Source: Macrostomum hystrix (Eukaryota; Platyhelminthes; Macrostomidae). From it: DNA of 64,000 bases. The first letter of the stretch is position 1, and each line of letters opens with the position of its first letter. Shown here in pieces: positions 53,591 to 63,711 of this stretch. The stretch lies in assembly GCA_950097015.1 (NCBI GenBank), contig CATNEN010000038.1, positions 14,316,001-14,380,000 on the forward strand. The letters are read 5' to 3'. Made by a program: the position numbers and the translations under genes. The notes under the pieces are model-generated. The model did no database searches. It saw only the letters and a program-made list of their open reading frames with translations, and was not told the origin of the DNA.

Positions 53591-55618
53591 ATGAAGTTTA
53601 AGCACCTGGCCCTCGGTCTGGCAGTGGCGGCTGCTGTCGCAGCTGCTCTTGTGGCCCGCAGCGGCCTACTGCAGGACATCCTGGACACTCCCCTGCCAGA
53701 TGGCATTGAAGATCCCGAGCCTCTGCGTCGCGTGGTGCGCACCTTCAACTTTGTGTTCTACACTGGCGCGGCCACCTGGACTCTGGGAGCCACTCGGCTG
53801 GTGTTTGAGCCCGTCAAGCTGCTGGCGCGAATCATCAGAGCTGGCAACGCAGCAGTCAGCTTCCCGGGTCTGGATTCGCGTGTGCTCACGCTTGCCAGGG
53901 TGAGTAATGAGTCTGCGTCAGCTGAAGTGAGCCAAGCCCCTTCCGCTGATTCCTGAACAATTCCCGGGCGCCTGAGCCCCTCTTTCTGCGGCGGCGACTC
54001 AAATGAATGTGGTCTCGAGAAGTACGAGAGGTAGACAGTTTAACCGCTCTGCCACTTGAATCCCGTGCTCAAATAAAACTATAAAAAAATAAATCATTTA
54101 CTTCCTAGTCCGACGGGTCGCAGCTCTCGGTGAAGGTCGACAGTCCGAGCCGGCGGCAGTCGGAGAAGACGACGCCGGCGATTATCTTTCTGCACGGCGG
54201 CGGCTACGTGCTGAACAGCCCGGCCGAGTACAGCTACCTCACCGGCAACCTGTCCTCCAGCCTCGGCCTGCCTGTTTTCTCACCGGACTATCGCAAGAGT
54301 CCAGCCTGGACTCATCCGGCGGCGTTAGACGACGCTTTGGCCACGCTGCGTCACGTGCGAGACAATGCCGAGGCCTACGGTATCGATCCGACGCGAATCC
54401 TGCTTGGCGGAGACAGCGCCGGCGCCCACCTTAGCATCGGCGTCACCCTTCGACTTCTGGAAGCCGGCGAAGCGACTCCGGCGGCACTGCTGCTTATCTA
54501 CCCGGCTACTCAGCTGCTCACCTTCTGCTTATCCAGCCACCTGGAGAACAGACGGGACGTTTTCTTGTCCGAGTCGACGGCTAGCGCATTCCGACTGGCC
54601 TATCTGGTTGGTGACACGGCCGATGTGCCAGTTTGGAAGGCCAGCAATCACAGCAACCCGGCAGTCAGGTAGGTGCCTGGCAAAAATCGTATCATTTGCT
54701 TTTACAAGCACCTTCCTGACAAGTAAGCAACTTCCTGACAAGTGCATGAGCACCTTCCTGACAAGCAAGCATCTTCCTGACAAGTGCATGAGCAAAGCGT
54801 TTGCGGCCTCTGCTTTGGGAATAACCCCTAATTCTTTGGATAATTGACCATTGACATAAAATCACATGCACACAGCAATCATTTCATTTCCTGCATCTTC
54901 CTGACAAGCCAGCATCTTCCTGACAAGTGCATGAGCACCTTACTGACAAGCAAGCATCTTCTTGACAAGTGCATGAGCATCTTCCTGACAAGTGCATGAG
55001 CATCTTCCTGACAAGTGAGAATCTTCTTGACACGTTCCTGACACTCGAGGTGGTGAGTGGCAATGCGGTCAAAGCGTCCCTGAGCTCCATTCCGCGGGGC
55101 CAAATCATGACGCACAGAAAAGGTCATTATGTGACAGTTGTGCTAGATGCATGCAGGCTGAAGCCGGGCTAGTTACTGATCACCTGCCTCAATTCAGATC
55201 GGAATACGCCAAGAAGTTCCAGCTGCCCGAGCTGTCTAGGGAATGCCCCGAAGAGACTGGCAGCGGCCTGGGCCTCGATTGGGCCATCGATCGGTATCGA
55301 TTCGCTTACACAGATTTCCAACTGTCGCCCCTATTCGCCCCGGACGAATTGTTGGCCAAATTTCCGCCAAGCTTTCTTCAGACCTGCCAGTTTGACGTCC
55401 TGCGAGACGAGGGTCGGCTATTTCACGACCGGCTGGTGCGGGCCAGCAGCCGCGATGGCAGGCACTCCGCCGACCATCGGCATCGCATGTACGCATCTGT
55501 GCACGGCATGTACGGCTTCCTAAGAGCCGGTCACGCACCGGCTGTGGCCGCCATGGACGAGGCCAAAGCGTTTGCGGCCTCTGCTTTGGGAATAACCCCT
55601 AATTCTGTGGATAATTGA
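53591..55618 (+). CDS. Arylacetamide-deacetylase-like alpha/beta hydrolase
   Basis: Hydrolase of the hormone-sensitive-lipase family (AADAC-like), which deacylates esters or neutral lipids, usually from an ER membrane anchor. Three exons in phase: 53591-53899 (donor AGG|GTGAGT), 54109-54668 (acceptor cttcctag, donor AG|GTAGGT) and 55198-55618 (acceptor aattcag); 429 residues. Residues 5-22 form a signal-anchor (type II). Exon 2 encodes HGGGYVLNS (oxyanion hole) and GGDSAGAHL (nucleophile Ser). Exon 3 encodes FDVLRDEGRLFHDRL (catalytic Asp in the D-x-L-R-D-E pattern) and MYASVHGMYGF (catalytic His). The catalytic set is therefore complete. Intron 1 carries a SINE head fragment. Intron 2 carries a minisatellite and a second copy of the terminal coding segment. 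AATAAA at 55746-55751. Confidence 0.9.
53980..54066 (-). mobile_element. SINE family-1 head fragment in esterase intron 1
   Basis: Plus strand reads ggcggcgactcaaatgaatg tggtctcg then agtacgagaggtagacagtt taaccgctctgccac, matching the head of family-1 SINEs on the minus strand with the B box region deleted. Body and tail absent. Confidence 0.6.
54705..55045. repeat. About 23-bp minisatellite in esterase intron 2
   Basis: Irregular copies of catcttcctgacaagtgcat gag, some units shortened to 19 bp. The array is split into two blocks (54705-54792 and 54890-55045) by a 92-bp duplicate of the gene's terminal segment. It lies wholly in intron 54669-55197. Confidence 0.88.
54793..54884 (+). repeat. 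Duplicate of the esterase terminal coding segment and 3' UTR
   Basis: About 92 bp nearly identical to 55564-55655 (one clear difference, ttctttgg versus ttctgtgg). It includes the last 18 or so codons (KAFAASALGITPNS, then VDN in the gene and LDN here), the stop and 3' UTR sequence (accattgacataaaatcaca). It sits inside the intron 2 minisatellite. Either a by-product of array rearrangement or the raw material for an alternative terminal exon. Confidence 0.9.
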
Positions 55619-55745
55619 CCATTGACATAAAATCACATGCACACAGCAATCATTGCAATGTCACCCACATTTATTAATATAATGAAGAACAGTAGCATGC
55701 AGACACAACAAACATAAGATAATAAGTAGCCACCTGTAAGAGAAT

Positions 55746-55751
55746 AATAAA
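55746..55751 (+). terminator. Polyadenylation signal of the esterase gene
   Basis: AATAAA 128 bp after the esterase stop codon, just upstream of the 16-bp array. Cleavage site not determined. Confidence 0.55.
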
Positions 55752-55794
55752 AAACTAATGTTTCGACTGGTTCGTCAGATGAAAGTTAAAGGAG

Positions 55795-56402
55795 AGACAC
55801 AATAGAGACAGGGGAGAGAGGAGACAGGGAGAGATGAGACAGGGGAGAGATGAGACAGGGGAGAGAAGAGACAGGGGAGAGAGTTGACAGGGGAGAAGAG
55901 AAGACAGGGGAGAGATGAGACAGGGAGAGATGAGACAGGGGAGAGAAGAGACAGGGGGGAGAGGAGACAGGGGAGAAGAGAAGACAGGGGAGAGATGAGA
56001 CAGGGGAGAGAGGAGACAGGGGGGAGAGGAGACAGGGGAGAGATGAGACAGGGGAGAGAAGAGACAGGGGAGAGAGGAGACGGGAGAGAGGAGACAGGGG
56101 AGAGAGGAGACAGGGGAGAAGAGACAGGGGAGAGAAGAGACAGGGGAGAGAAGAGACAGGGGAGAGAAGAGACAGGGGAGAGAGTTGACAGGGGACAAGA
56201 GAAGACAGGGGAGAGATGAGACAGGGAGAGATGAGACAGGGGAGAGAGGAGACAGGGGGGAGAGGAGACAGGGGAGAAGAGAAGACAGGGGAGAGATGAG
56301 ACGGGAGAGAGGAGACAGGGGAGAGAGGAGACAGGGGAGAAGAGAAGACAGGGGAGAGATGAGACAGGGGAGAGAGGAGACAGGGGGAGAGAGGAGAGAA
56401 AC
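55795..56402. repeat. 16-bp purine-rich minisatellite
   Basis: About 38 copies of gagacaggggagagaa-type units with variants (agagatga, agagagga, an inserted gaagaga). A block containing gagttgacaggggagaagag at about 55872 recurs near 56170, an internal duplication of about 300 bp. The Ser/Leu/Pro-rich frames on the minus strand (up to 247 codons) are products of the repeat. Confidence 0.93.
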
Positions 56403-57480
56403 GAATTGGCAGTGGCACGGGCAAGTGGCTGGAGTTTTTTAGATAAGAGTAAATCATTAAAGCTCATCAATGGTAAAATTAATTTATTTAAAAAATGAAT
56501 TCGAGTCAGTCTGTTCAAAGTTTGACTTTGTGCAACAGAAAACGCAGTTTTCGTTTAGCTAAAAAATGAAAATTAACTTTGAACTGAAAAGTGTTTTTAT
56601 ATATTAGTTGCCCACATGCAAAAGCTGTATGCGTTCTGTTAGCATATAAAGGTAACTGAATGCTAAAGATAAGAAAACAGCGGGTGAATTGTGCAGGTAG
56701 TAAACAAGTAGAATCTGGAATGATCATTTATTAATTAATAACTCATGCCTTGGATACAGATATGTAAGAATAAAGTATTACTACATGTAAGCCTTTAAAA
56801 AAAACCAAGGTGGCTACTAAAAAGTAGGATGTAAAATATTTTTTCAATGCAAAAAGATTTTGCTGACAAAAGCGTCTATAAATAGAGTAACAACAACTAA
56901 TTAATGTGCAATTTGACATTGGGTACATAAGAAGACACTATTCTCCTGTTTCTCCTTGACTAAATGGTTTTGTTAGATTAAAAATGTAGGCAACAAGCTT
57001 AGGCATGAAAACAAACACAAATATTGATAGATAAAAAGTGTTGAGATTCTAGCTCTTTTGAAAATAGTGACAGGGTAATTTATTGCGTATGCTGAGATTA
57101 ACAAATGAACAAGAGTAAAACAAAAAAAGCCGCTTAAAGAGATAGAGCGAAAAAGACACCAGACTATTAAAAAAAAAGATACGAAAAATACTGACGCTTT
57201 AGACAGGAAAAAAACAAAGCCACAGCAAGTTAAAAACTACCCTGTTAATAGTGGAGATTGGAAGAAATGATAAGTTATTCAAGTTTCATTGCAGACAGCT
57301 TCCGTGTGGAAAATGTTAACATTGTGCAATGTTACATAACTACAATATATATATAAGTAAAGAATAACTACTGATACTAGTTGCTAATTGAGTGTTTTGT
57401 TGCTCCGTGTACTGAAAAAATATCAACTGAATGCTATCGCACAATTAAGACTAATGTAACATGTGTGTTTTTTATAATAT
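56403..57480. other. AT-rich intergenic region
   Basis: About 1.1 kb. Short frames only, no domain, no element recognised. Confidence 0.45.
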
Positions 57481-57489
57481 GACGCGGCT

Positions 57490-58110
57490 CCGGATGTGGG
57501 AATCCTTTATCTAGGAATTTCGTTTTACAGTAAGAATGGAGAATCCCGGGTACTGGGAATTCGCACACGGAATAAGTAGGAGGGAATCCTTTATCTAGGA
57601 ATTCCGTTTTACAGCTAGAATGGAGAATCCCGGGAAATGGGAATTCCTAAACGGAATAAGTAAGAGGGAATCCTTCGTCTAGGAATTCCCTTTTAGAGTT
57701 AGAATGGGGAGTCAAGGGATCTGGGAATGTAATAAGTAAGGGAGAATCCTTTATCTAGGAAATCCGTTTTAGAGTTAGAATGGAGAATCCCGAGAACTGG
57801 GAATTCTTAAACGGGTAAGTAAGAGGGAATCCTTTGACAGGGAATTTCCGATCTGAGTAAGAATCGGGACTCCCATTTCGCGGAATTCCTAAAAGGAATA
57901 AGTAAGGGGAACCCTTTTTATAGGGATTTGCAATCTGATCAAAAATGGGGAATCCTGAGTCGCGGAATTCCTAAAACAGAATAAGAAAGAAGGGAATCAG
58001 TCTTCCAAATATGAGTTATTCAGTAAGGAGAATCGCGTGTCTGGGAAATCCTAGTGGGAAAAAGTACCAGGGAATTCTCAGATAGAGTAAGTAATAATAA
58101 TAAGTTGATC
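57490..58110. repeat. Decaying tandem repeat of about 84 bp
   Basis: About seven units starting gggaatcctttatctaggaa, at about 57498, 57582, 57666, 57741, 57824 and 57906, spaced 75-84 bp, each with internal half-units (gttagaatggagaatcccg, gggaattcctaaacggaata). Similarity falls toward the right end. The internal phrase ttagaatgg-gaatccc resembles the 44-bp unit of the array at 17.7 kb. Confidence 0.8.
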
Positions 58111-58320
58111 CTGTGTTTTCCCAGGCAGGGTAATTCCCGATTGGGAAATCGAAACCCCAAATCCTGGATTAAAGATATTCTTGAAATGTGATTCAATAAC
58201 GAACTGCAAAAAATGTTATTATCAATCCTAAAAACCTTGCGAAACTCGTATTAAGTCAATAAAATCAAAGTCGCCAAAAATGACGCATTGTACTCTGGCC
58301 AAAGGCACTAAACTGTAGCG
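58111..58320. other. 3' flank of the LASP gene
   Basis: About 200 bp between the decaying repeat and the LASP stop codon; presumably 3' UTR on the minus strand. No canonical AATAAA was found on that strand here. Confidence 0.35.
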
Positions 58321-61300
58321 TTACACGGCCGAGACATAATTGGCCGGGAGCATACCAAACTGGCCCGTCCGCTCCACCCGGCCGTACATCCAGCCCTCGT
58401 CAATCGGATCGCCATTAGTGATAATGTCCCCCTCGTTGAATGAAACCTCGTCCGAGTCGTTGGCAGCGTAGGCGTAGAGCGCGCGGTAGCAGCGCTGCAG
58501 TTGGCGGAGGTGGGGTGGCTGCCAATGACATCATTGGGCATTCGCAAAAATATCGATCGATGATTAAAAACCTAACAGGCTTACACCACGATCTGAAGCA
58601 ACAGCGGGTTTAGACTGCTGCTGCGGCTGCGGCTGCTGATACTGAGGTTGCTGCTGGTACTGAGGCTGCTGCTGGTACTGAGGCTGCTGCTGGTACTGAG
58701 GTTGCTGCTGGTACTGAGGTTGCTGCTGGTACTGTGGCTGCTGCTGTCTCTGCTGCTGATACTGTTGATACTGCGGCAACTGCTGCTGCTGAGGCTCCTG
58801 AGGCTGTCTCATTTGAGCCACTGGCTGCTGCTGCTGGCGCCTTTCTGCAGCCGAAGTGTAGGACACCTGAATTTAGTCAAGGTAGAATTTCGAATTAATC
58901 AAAAATAACTCTCACGTTTTAACAAAACGCGGCTTGATCAACTGAGGACCATACAGCGGCTTGATCAACTGAGGACCATACAGCGGCTTGATCAACTGAG
59001 GACCATACAGCGGCTTGATCAACTGAGGACCATACAGCGGCTTGATCAACTGAGGACCATACAGCGGCTTGATCAACTCAGGACCATACAGCGGCTTGAT
59101 CAACTGAGGACCATACAGCGGCTTGATCAACTGAGGACCAAATAGCGGAGGACCATTGGGGCCCAATAAGCGGAGGACCATAGCAGCCTAAAGAGCGGAG
59201 GACCATTGGGGCCAAATAAGCGAAGGACCATTGGGGCCAAATAAGCGGAGGACCATTGGGGCCAAATAAGCGAAGGACCATTGGGGCCAAATAAGCGGAG
59301 GACCATTGGGGCCAAATAAGCGAAGGACCATTGGGGCCAAATAAGCGGAGGACCATTGGGGCCCAATAAGCGGAGGACCATTGGGGCCCAATAAGCGGAG
59401 GACCATTGGGGCCCAATAAGCGGAGGACCATTGGGGCCCAATAAGCGGAGGACCATTGGGGCCCAATAAGCGAAGGACTATGGGGGCCAAATAAGTGGAG
59501 GACCATTGGGGCCCAATAAGCGGAGGACCATAGCAGCCTAAAGAGCGGAGGACCATTGGGGCCAAATAAGCGAAGGACCATTGGGGCCAAATAAGCGGAG
59601 GACCATTGGGGCCAAATAAGCGAAGGACCATTGGGGCCAAATAAGCGGAGGACCATTGGGGCCAAATAAGCGAAGGACCATTGGGGCCCAATAAGCGGAG
59701 GACCATTGGGGCCCAATAAGCGAAGGACTATGGGGGCCAAATAAGTGGAGGACCATTGGGGCCCAATAAGCGGAGGACCATTGGGGCCCAATAAGCGGAG
59801 GACCATTGGGGCCCAATAAGCGGAGGACCATTGGGGCCCAATAAGCGGAGGACCATTGGGGCCCAATAAGCGGAGGACCATTGGGGCCCAATAAGCGGAG
59901 GACCATTGGGGCCCAATAAGCGGAGGACCATTGGGGCCCAATAAGCGGAGGACCATTGGGGCCCAATAAGCGGAGGACCATTGGGGCCCAATAAGCGGAG
60001 GACCATTGGGGCCCAATAAGCGGAGGACCATTGGGGCCCAATAAGCGGAGGACCATTGGGGCCCAATAAGCGGAGGACCATTGGGGCCCAATAAGCGGAG
60101 GACCATTGGGGCCAAATAAGCGGAGGACCATTGGGGCCCAATAAGCGGAGGACCATTGAGGCGAAATAAGCGGAGGACCATAGCGGCCCCATAAGCGGAG
60201 GACCATAGCAGCCTAAAGAGTGGAGGACCAACCATAGCTCGTGAATAAGAGAACGGAGGAAGATCTTTAAGAATTGATATTCAATCGAATCAACTCACGC
60301 CTCCAATGTTGTGAGGATTAAAACCGCTCGAGCCGACTACACCAACAGGTGCCTGCTGCTGATCCCAACCGTCAGCCGGGTTGCCAGCCTCCGAGGCTTT
60401 GGCACCGCGAGTCTTCTCAAAGTCTTCGTGATATTTCACCTGGGTGTTTTGTTAATTTAAACAAAATTGTCATTTTTATTGCCAATAAATTGTGGGAAAT
60501 CTATAAAAAAATAGGGACGACTCACTGAAATTCGAAAAAAGCCTGCTTAAAACAACTCACATTTGAAACAACCTGTGCATTCTGGCGATGCCGCAGACTC
60601 TCTGGATCGTCTGTGACAGCCGTGTAGCGGCCCTTTGCCTTCTCGAAGTCGCTGTGATACTGAACCTGAGTCAGAAATAATTCGCGGGCAATAAAGTGCA
60701 TGAATAATAGAATTAATCCAAGTAGCTAAAGCAACCTTGACCAATAGGAGTCAAGTAAAGCGATTGTCAGCTTACATTGCTAAGAACAGCTGTGTTCTGT
60801 TTAACACGCTGCATTTCCTGGTTGTCACTGACAAACGTGTAGCTCTTTGGCTGTGGATAGTGGCTGTAAAATAAGAAAAAATAAAACTAACATAGATCAT
60901 AATTGGAAATAATACAGTTTGTCAATCACAGTTTGTACAATAAAATGCACTCACGCTCCACAGTATGGCTTCTTTTCAAAGCCTTTGTAGTTCTTCATGC
61001 TTAGTGTCATGTTGCAAACCAGGCATTTGAAACAGCCTTTGTGCCAAACCTAGATTGGGTGGTATCAGGGAATATGTTTGAAGTTTAAACAGATTTTAAA
61101 CACTATTTAATCTGATTAATTGTGTAATGAAATGTGGTTAAACTAATACATGTCCTACATGTTACCAACTAGCAATTTCAACATTTTGAGACATTATAAG
61201 ATTTCATATAAATAATTAAGTACTGTCCTTTGGTTTTTTGTCAAAATGAAGATGACATAAACTACTAAATATTAAAAGTATTATTAATATTAAAAATATT

Positions 61301-62088
61301 AATAATTTAATACTGAGATACATTTTATCTTCTGGAAGTAAATCAAGTGTTATTTAGTTGTCATAAATAGTCTGAAGCAAATCAGACTATCAAAGATAAT
61401 TACACAAACACTGACTTTCAAAATAAAGTATATTCTTCATAGAAGCGATAGACACTTTAAAACAAATAATTTGTTATTGCGCTATCGGGTGTTGTGCATG
61501 TATGATTAAAAACATGTATGAACAGTAACAAGTGGAAAATGTAATCAATAGGCCTACACATCTATATGTAAGAAAGTTTGTTACAACAAAAAGTTACCTA
61601 TAGTTTATGAATTTACTTTATTGTACAACAGCATTGTACAGTTGCAACAAAAGTTGTACTAATAAATAACTTGTTTCTTACTCTATCCAAGCTTTTTCAG
61701 TATTTAGGCCCTAATTTATGCCAGAATATGCCAGTTTTTATGCATTGACAACTTATGCCGACTATGCCAATATTATTTTAGCATCTTAATTATATGCCAG
61801 AGATTTCTGGTGCAAAACAACATGATCTTGACTATGGGCCGCAGCCTTCCATGTCTGAAATTACTCCATAATTTACTATTAACAGGGGTTTAATAATAGT
61901 GCTAGATACGCTTATTAATAGTTAAAAAAGAAATACTTGCAGTTGTAATAAGTGAATGCAATATTCATAACTAGAGAGTGTTTAAACTATTGGAGACGAG
62001 AGTAAAAACATTCACTAACCTGGTCCAAGCATTTTAGTTGTTCAATTGGGTATACAACTTTGTCACATCCTGCACACTTCTTATCCAT
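58321..62088 (-). CDS. LASP1: LASP homologue (LIM, nebulin repeats, SH3)
   Basis: LASP proteins are actin-binding adaptors of focal adhesions and muscle. Seven exons, all phases agreeing: 62088-62020, 61049-60955, 60863-60776, 60665-60561, 60439-60299, 58866-58585 and 58494-58321; 317 residues. LIM domain residues 5-56 (CAGC, then H-x2-C, CLVC, CGAH ligands). Nebulin-type repeats in exons 3-5 ([32 protein letters not shown]). Exon 6 is a Gln/Pro/Tyr linker with seven or so PQYQQQ repeats. Residues about 263-317 form an SH3 domain ([39 protein letters not shown]) that ends the protein. The domain order and the length near 260-320 fit LASP1/Lasp, except that the PQYQQ linker is expanded. Intron 5 (60298-58867) holds two minisatellites. 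Confidence 0.93.
58640..58780 (-). repeat. Coding repeat (PQYQQQ) in LASP exon 6
   Basis: Six to eight tandem units of 18 bp (plus strand gctgctggtactgaggttgc with a ggtactgtgg variant) encode the repeat PQYQQQ. It stays in frame within the linker between the nebulin repeats and SH3 domain, so length variation here should be tolerated. Confidence 0.88.
58925..59141. repeat. 27-bp minisatellite in LASP intron 5
   Basis: Eight copies of accatacagcggcttgatca plus actgagg, almost identical, starting about 60 bp upstream (on the minus strand) of LASP exon 6. It passes directly into the 25-bp array through aaatagcggaggaccattgg. Confidence 0.93.
59142..60232. repeat. 25-bp minisatellite in LASP intron 5
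   Basis: About 43 copies of ggaccattggggcccaataa plus gcgga, with ccaaataagcga variants. A block of 14 units (350 bp) marked by the tagcagcctaaagagcgg variant at about 59180 is repeated at about 59530. Minus-strand frames of up to 385 codons ([20 protein letters not shown]...) are products of the array. Confidence 0.95.
61050..62019. other. LASP intron 1
   Basis: AT-rich intron of 970 bp between the two halves of the LIM domain. No array, SINE or coding segment recognised, in contrast to the other long introns of the window. Confidence 0.6.
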
Positions 62089-63360
62089 ATTGATATAAAA
62101 AAAATTATAAAGTGAAAGAAATATCTATACTGAATATCTATAGCTAATATCAGGGTTTAATCGGAACTATATTTCGATTTCAAATCGTCCAGCCCCACAA
62201 AACAATAGATGCGATATTTGACAATTGACCAGAAACAAGAAGAAAATTAGTTCAAACAGATGTTGTTTAATTAAGAACAGAGCCTTATAATTCGGATGAA
62301 TTTGATTTCGAATTTATAACTAGTAAACTAGTCGCAGAAACCACGTGAACCAAATGAAATAACTTCCAAGTCACTTGAGGAGACCGCCGAACGATTTAAT
62401 TAAGTATGTGGATCAAAGCCCCGCCCAATTCTAAGAAGTGCAAACCGTAAAACAAATGTCCCTTGACACGTGAAGACGGTTTATTAGTTTTGTCTATGGT
62501 CAACTATGCCGAAACATCCGAGTAAAAATATTAGAGATTTGGTGTATGCAATATATATTACAATGGCATACAAACTTTCACTATTTAGAAACTGGAGAAC
62601 TTTTGCTAATAAATCATGCACACATATAAAGAGCCGGCTATGCATGGTATGTTGATTATGGCGTTTGGGGTTTCGAGCTTTGCACGAACTTCTGAGTGAA
62701 GTTTGGAGCTCGGATCTCAGAACAACGGAAACTGCACGAGCTTCACGCATTCATTCTGTTGTTTATTGCTAGATTAACAAATCAAACTTTCTGAGAAAAG
62801 CCGATGGGGCTGCAGAGGAGATTAACTAGAAGCAAAAGCTGCTTGCTCATCATATCTGATTCGAGGCTGTCCTAAAAGTTAGATAAGTAAAAGAAAAGTA
62901 GCTAAATCTGAAATTATCAGTAAGTTTTTTGTTAATAGCAAAAAACAAAACAAAGAAACTAATTGCATGCAGATGTGTAACTTTTTGTCGCCGAGAGCGT
63001 TAAATTACCGAATAAACGAATGCAGTCAATTCGAATGCCATTGCTTAAAGCATGAGGCGGCGAAGTTGAGCAGGTAAAAATGTCGTTTTAGTGATGCCGC
63101 TTCGTCAACTTCGATGAGCGCGGCTGCGATTCAGTTAAAGCAATTCTTTTCGGGCAGTGCTGATCAGAAGCCGCCCCAATGGGTACTGCACCGTTGGTAG
63201 CGCGCATTCGACCTCTGCCAGTCGATTCTAGCGGGATGCTAATTCTTCTGCACAAAAGAGCTAAGAATGGGTTCTACAATTCGACCAGATTCGAACAGCA
63301 GCTTGTGGAACCACTCGTACGCGTCGATTGATAGCCTTCTTGCTGGTACATGTACTGCTT
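62089..63360. other. Intergenic region upstream of LASP
   Basis: About 1.27 kb. No gene recognised; the LASP promoter should be at its left end. The minus-strand frame at 62484-62750 shows no domain. Confidence 0.4.
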
Positions 63361-63363
63361 CAT

Positions 63364-63708
63364 TTAGCACCAATACTCTTGAACAGAACTAAAGGTCTCA
63401 TCAATACTGACCTCCACCGCTTCTTCAGCATTGCCAAGAACCTCAAGCCCAGGATTTAATCCCGGAGTTCCTCGGAATAGCGGGGGCTCTGGACGGTCGT
63501 CCTGCTCGGGAAGCACTTCTTCCCACTCATCCCAACTCTGTGATGAGTCCACAGCTGTTGCAAAAGAAGCATTATTATCGTCACTAACCTCTTTATTACT
63601 GAAAGAACTTCCCCGAAGATAAGCTGCAGGTATCTGAGTCGCTATCCAGTCCAAGACGCCGGCGTATTTCAACAGCAGCCCTTCTTCTTTGTGGTTTGCT
63701 TCATTCAA
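63364..63708 (-). CDS. Unassigned coding-like segment (possible terminal exon)
   Basis: A 114-codon minus-strand frame, ending in TAA, with protein-like composition: LKYAGVLDWIATQIPAAYLR, then an acidic stretch SQSWDEWEEVLPEQDDRPEP and a tail ending SSVQEYWC. There is no ATG at the left end of the frame, which continues upstream for a few hydrophobic codons (FFLAWLNEA), so it may be a terminal exon whose upstream exons lie right of the window. I do not recognise the family. Confidence 0.3.
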   Translation of the reverse strand: MNEANHKEEGLLLKYAGVLDWIATQIPAAYLRGSSFSNKEVSDDNNASFATAVDSSQSWDEWEEVLPEQDDRPEPPLFRGTPGLNPGLEVLGNAEEAVEVSIDETFSSVQEYWC

Positions 63709-63711
63709 CCA

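Noticed and set aside
55755-56518. Minus-strand Ser/Leu/Pro/Cys-rich frames of up to 247 codons
   Set aside because: Product of the 16-bp purine-rich array; equivalent peptides appear in all frames.
59078-60235. Minus-strand frames of up to 385 codons ([20 protein letters not shown]-type repeat)
   Set aside because: Product of the 25-bp array in LASP intron 5; the same sequence is open in several frames.
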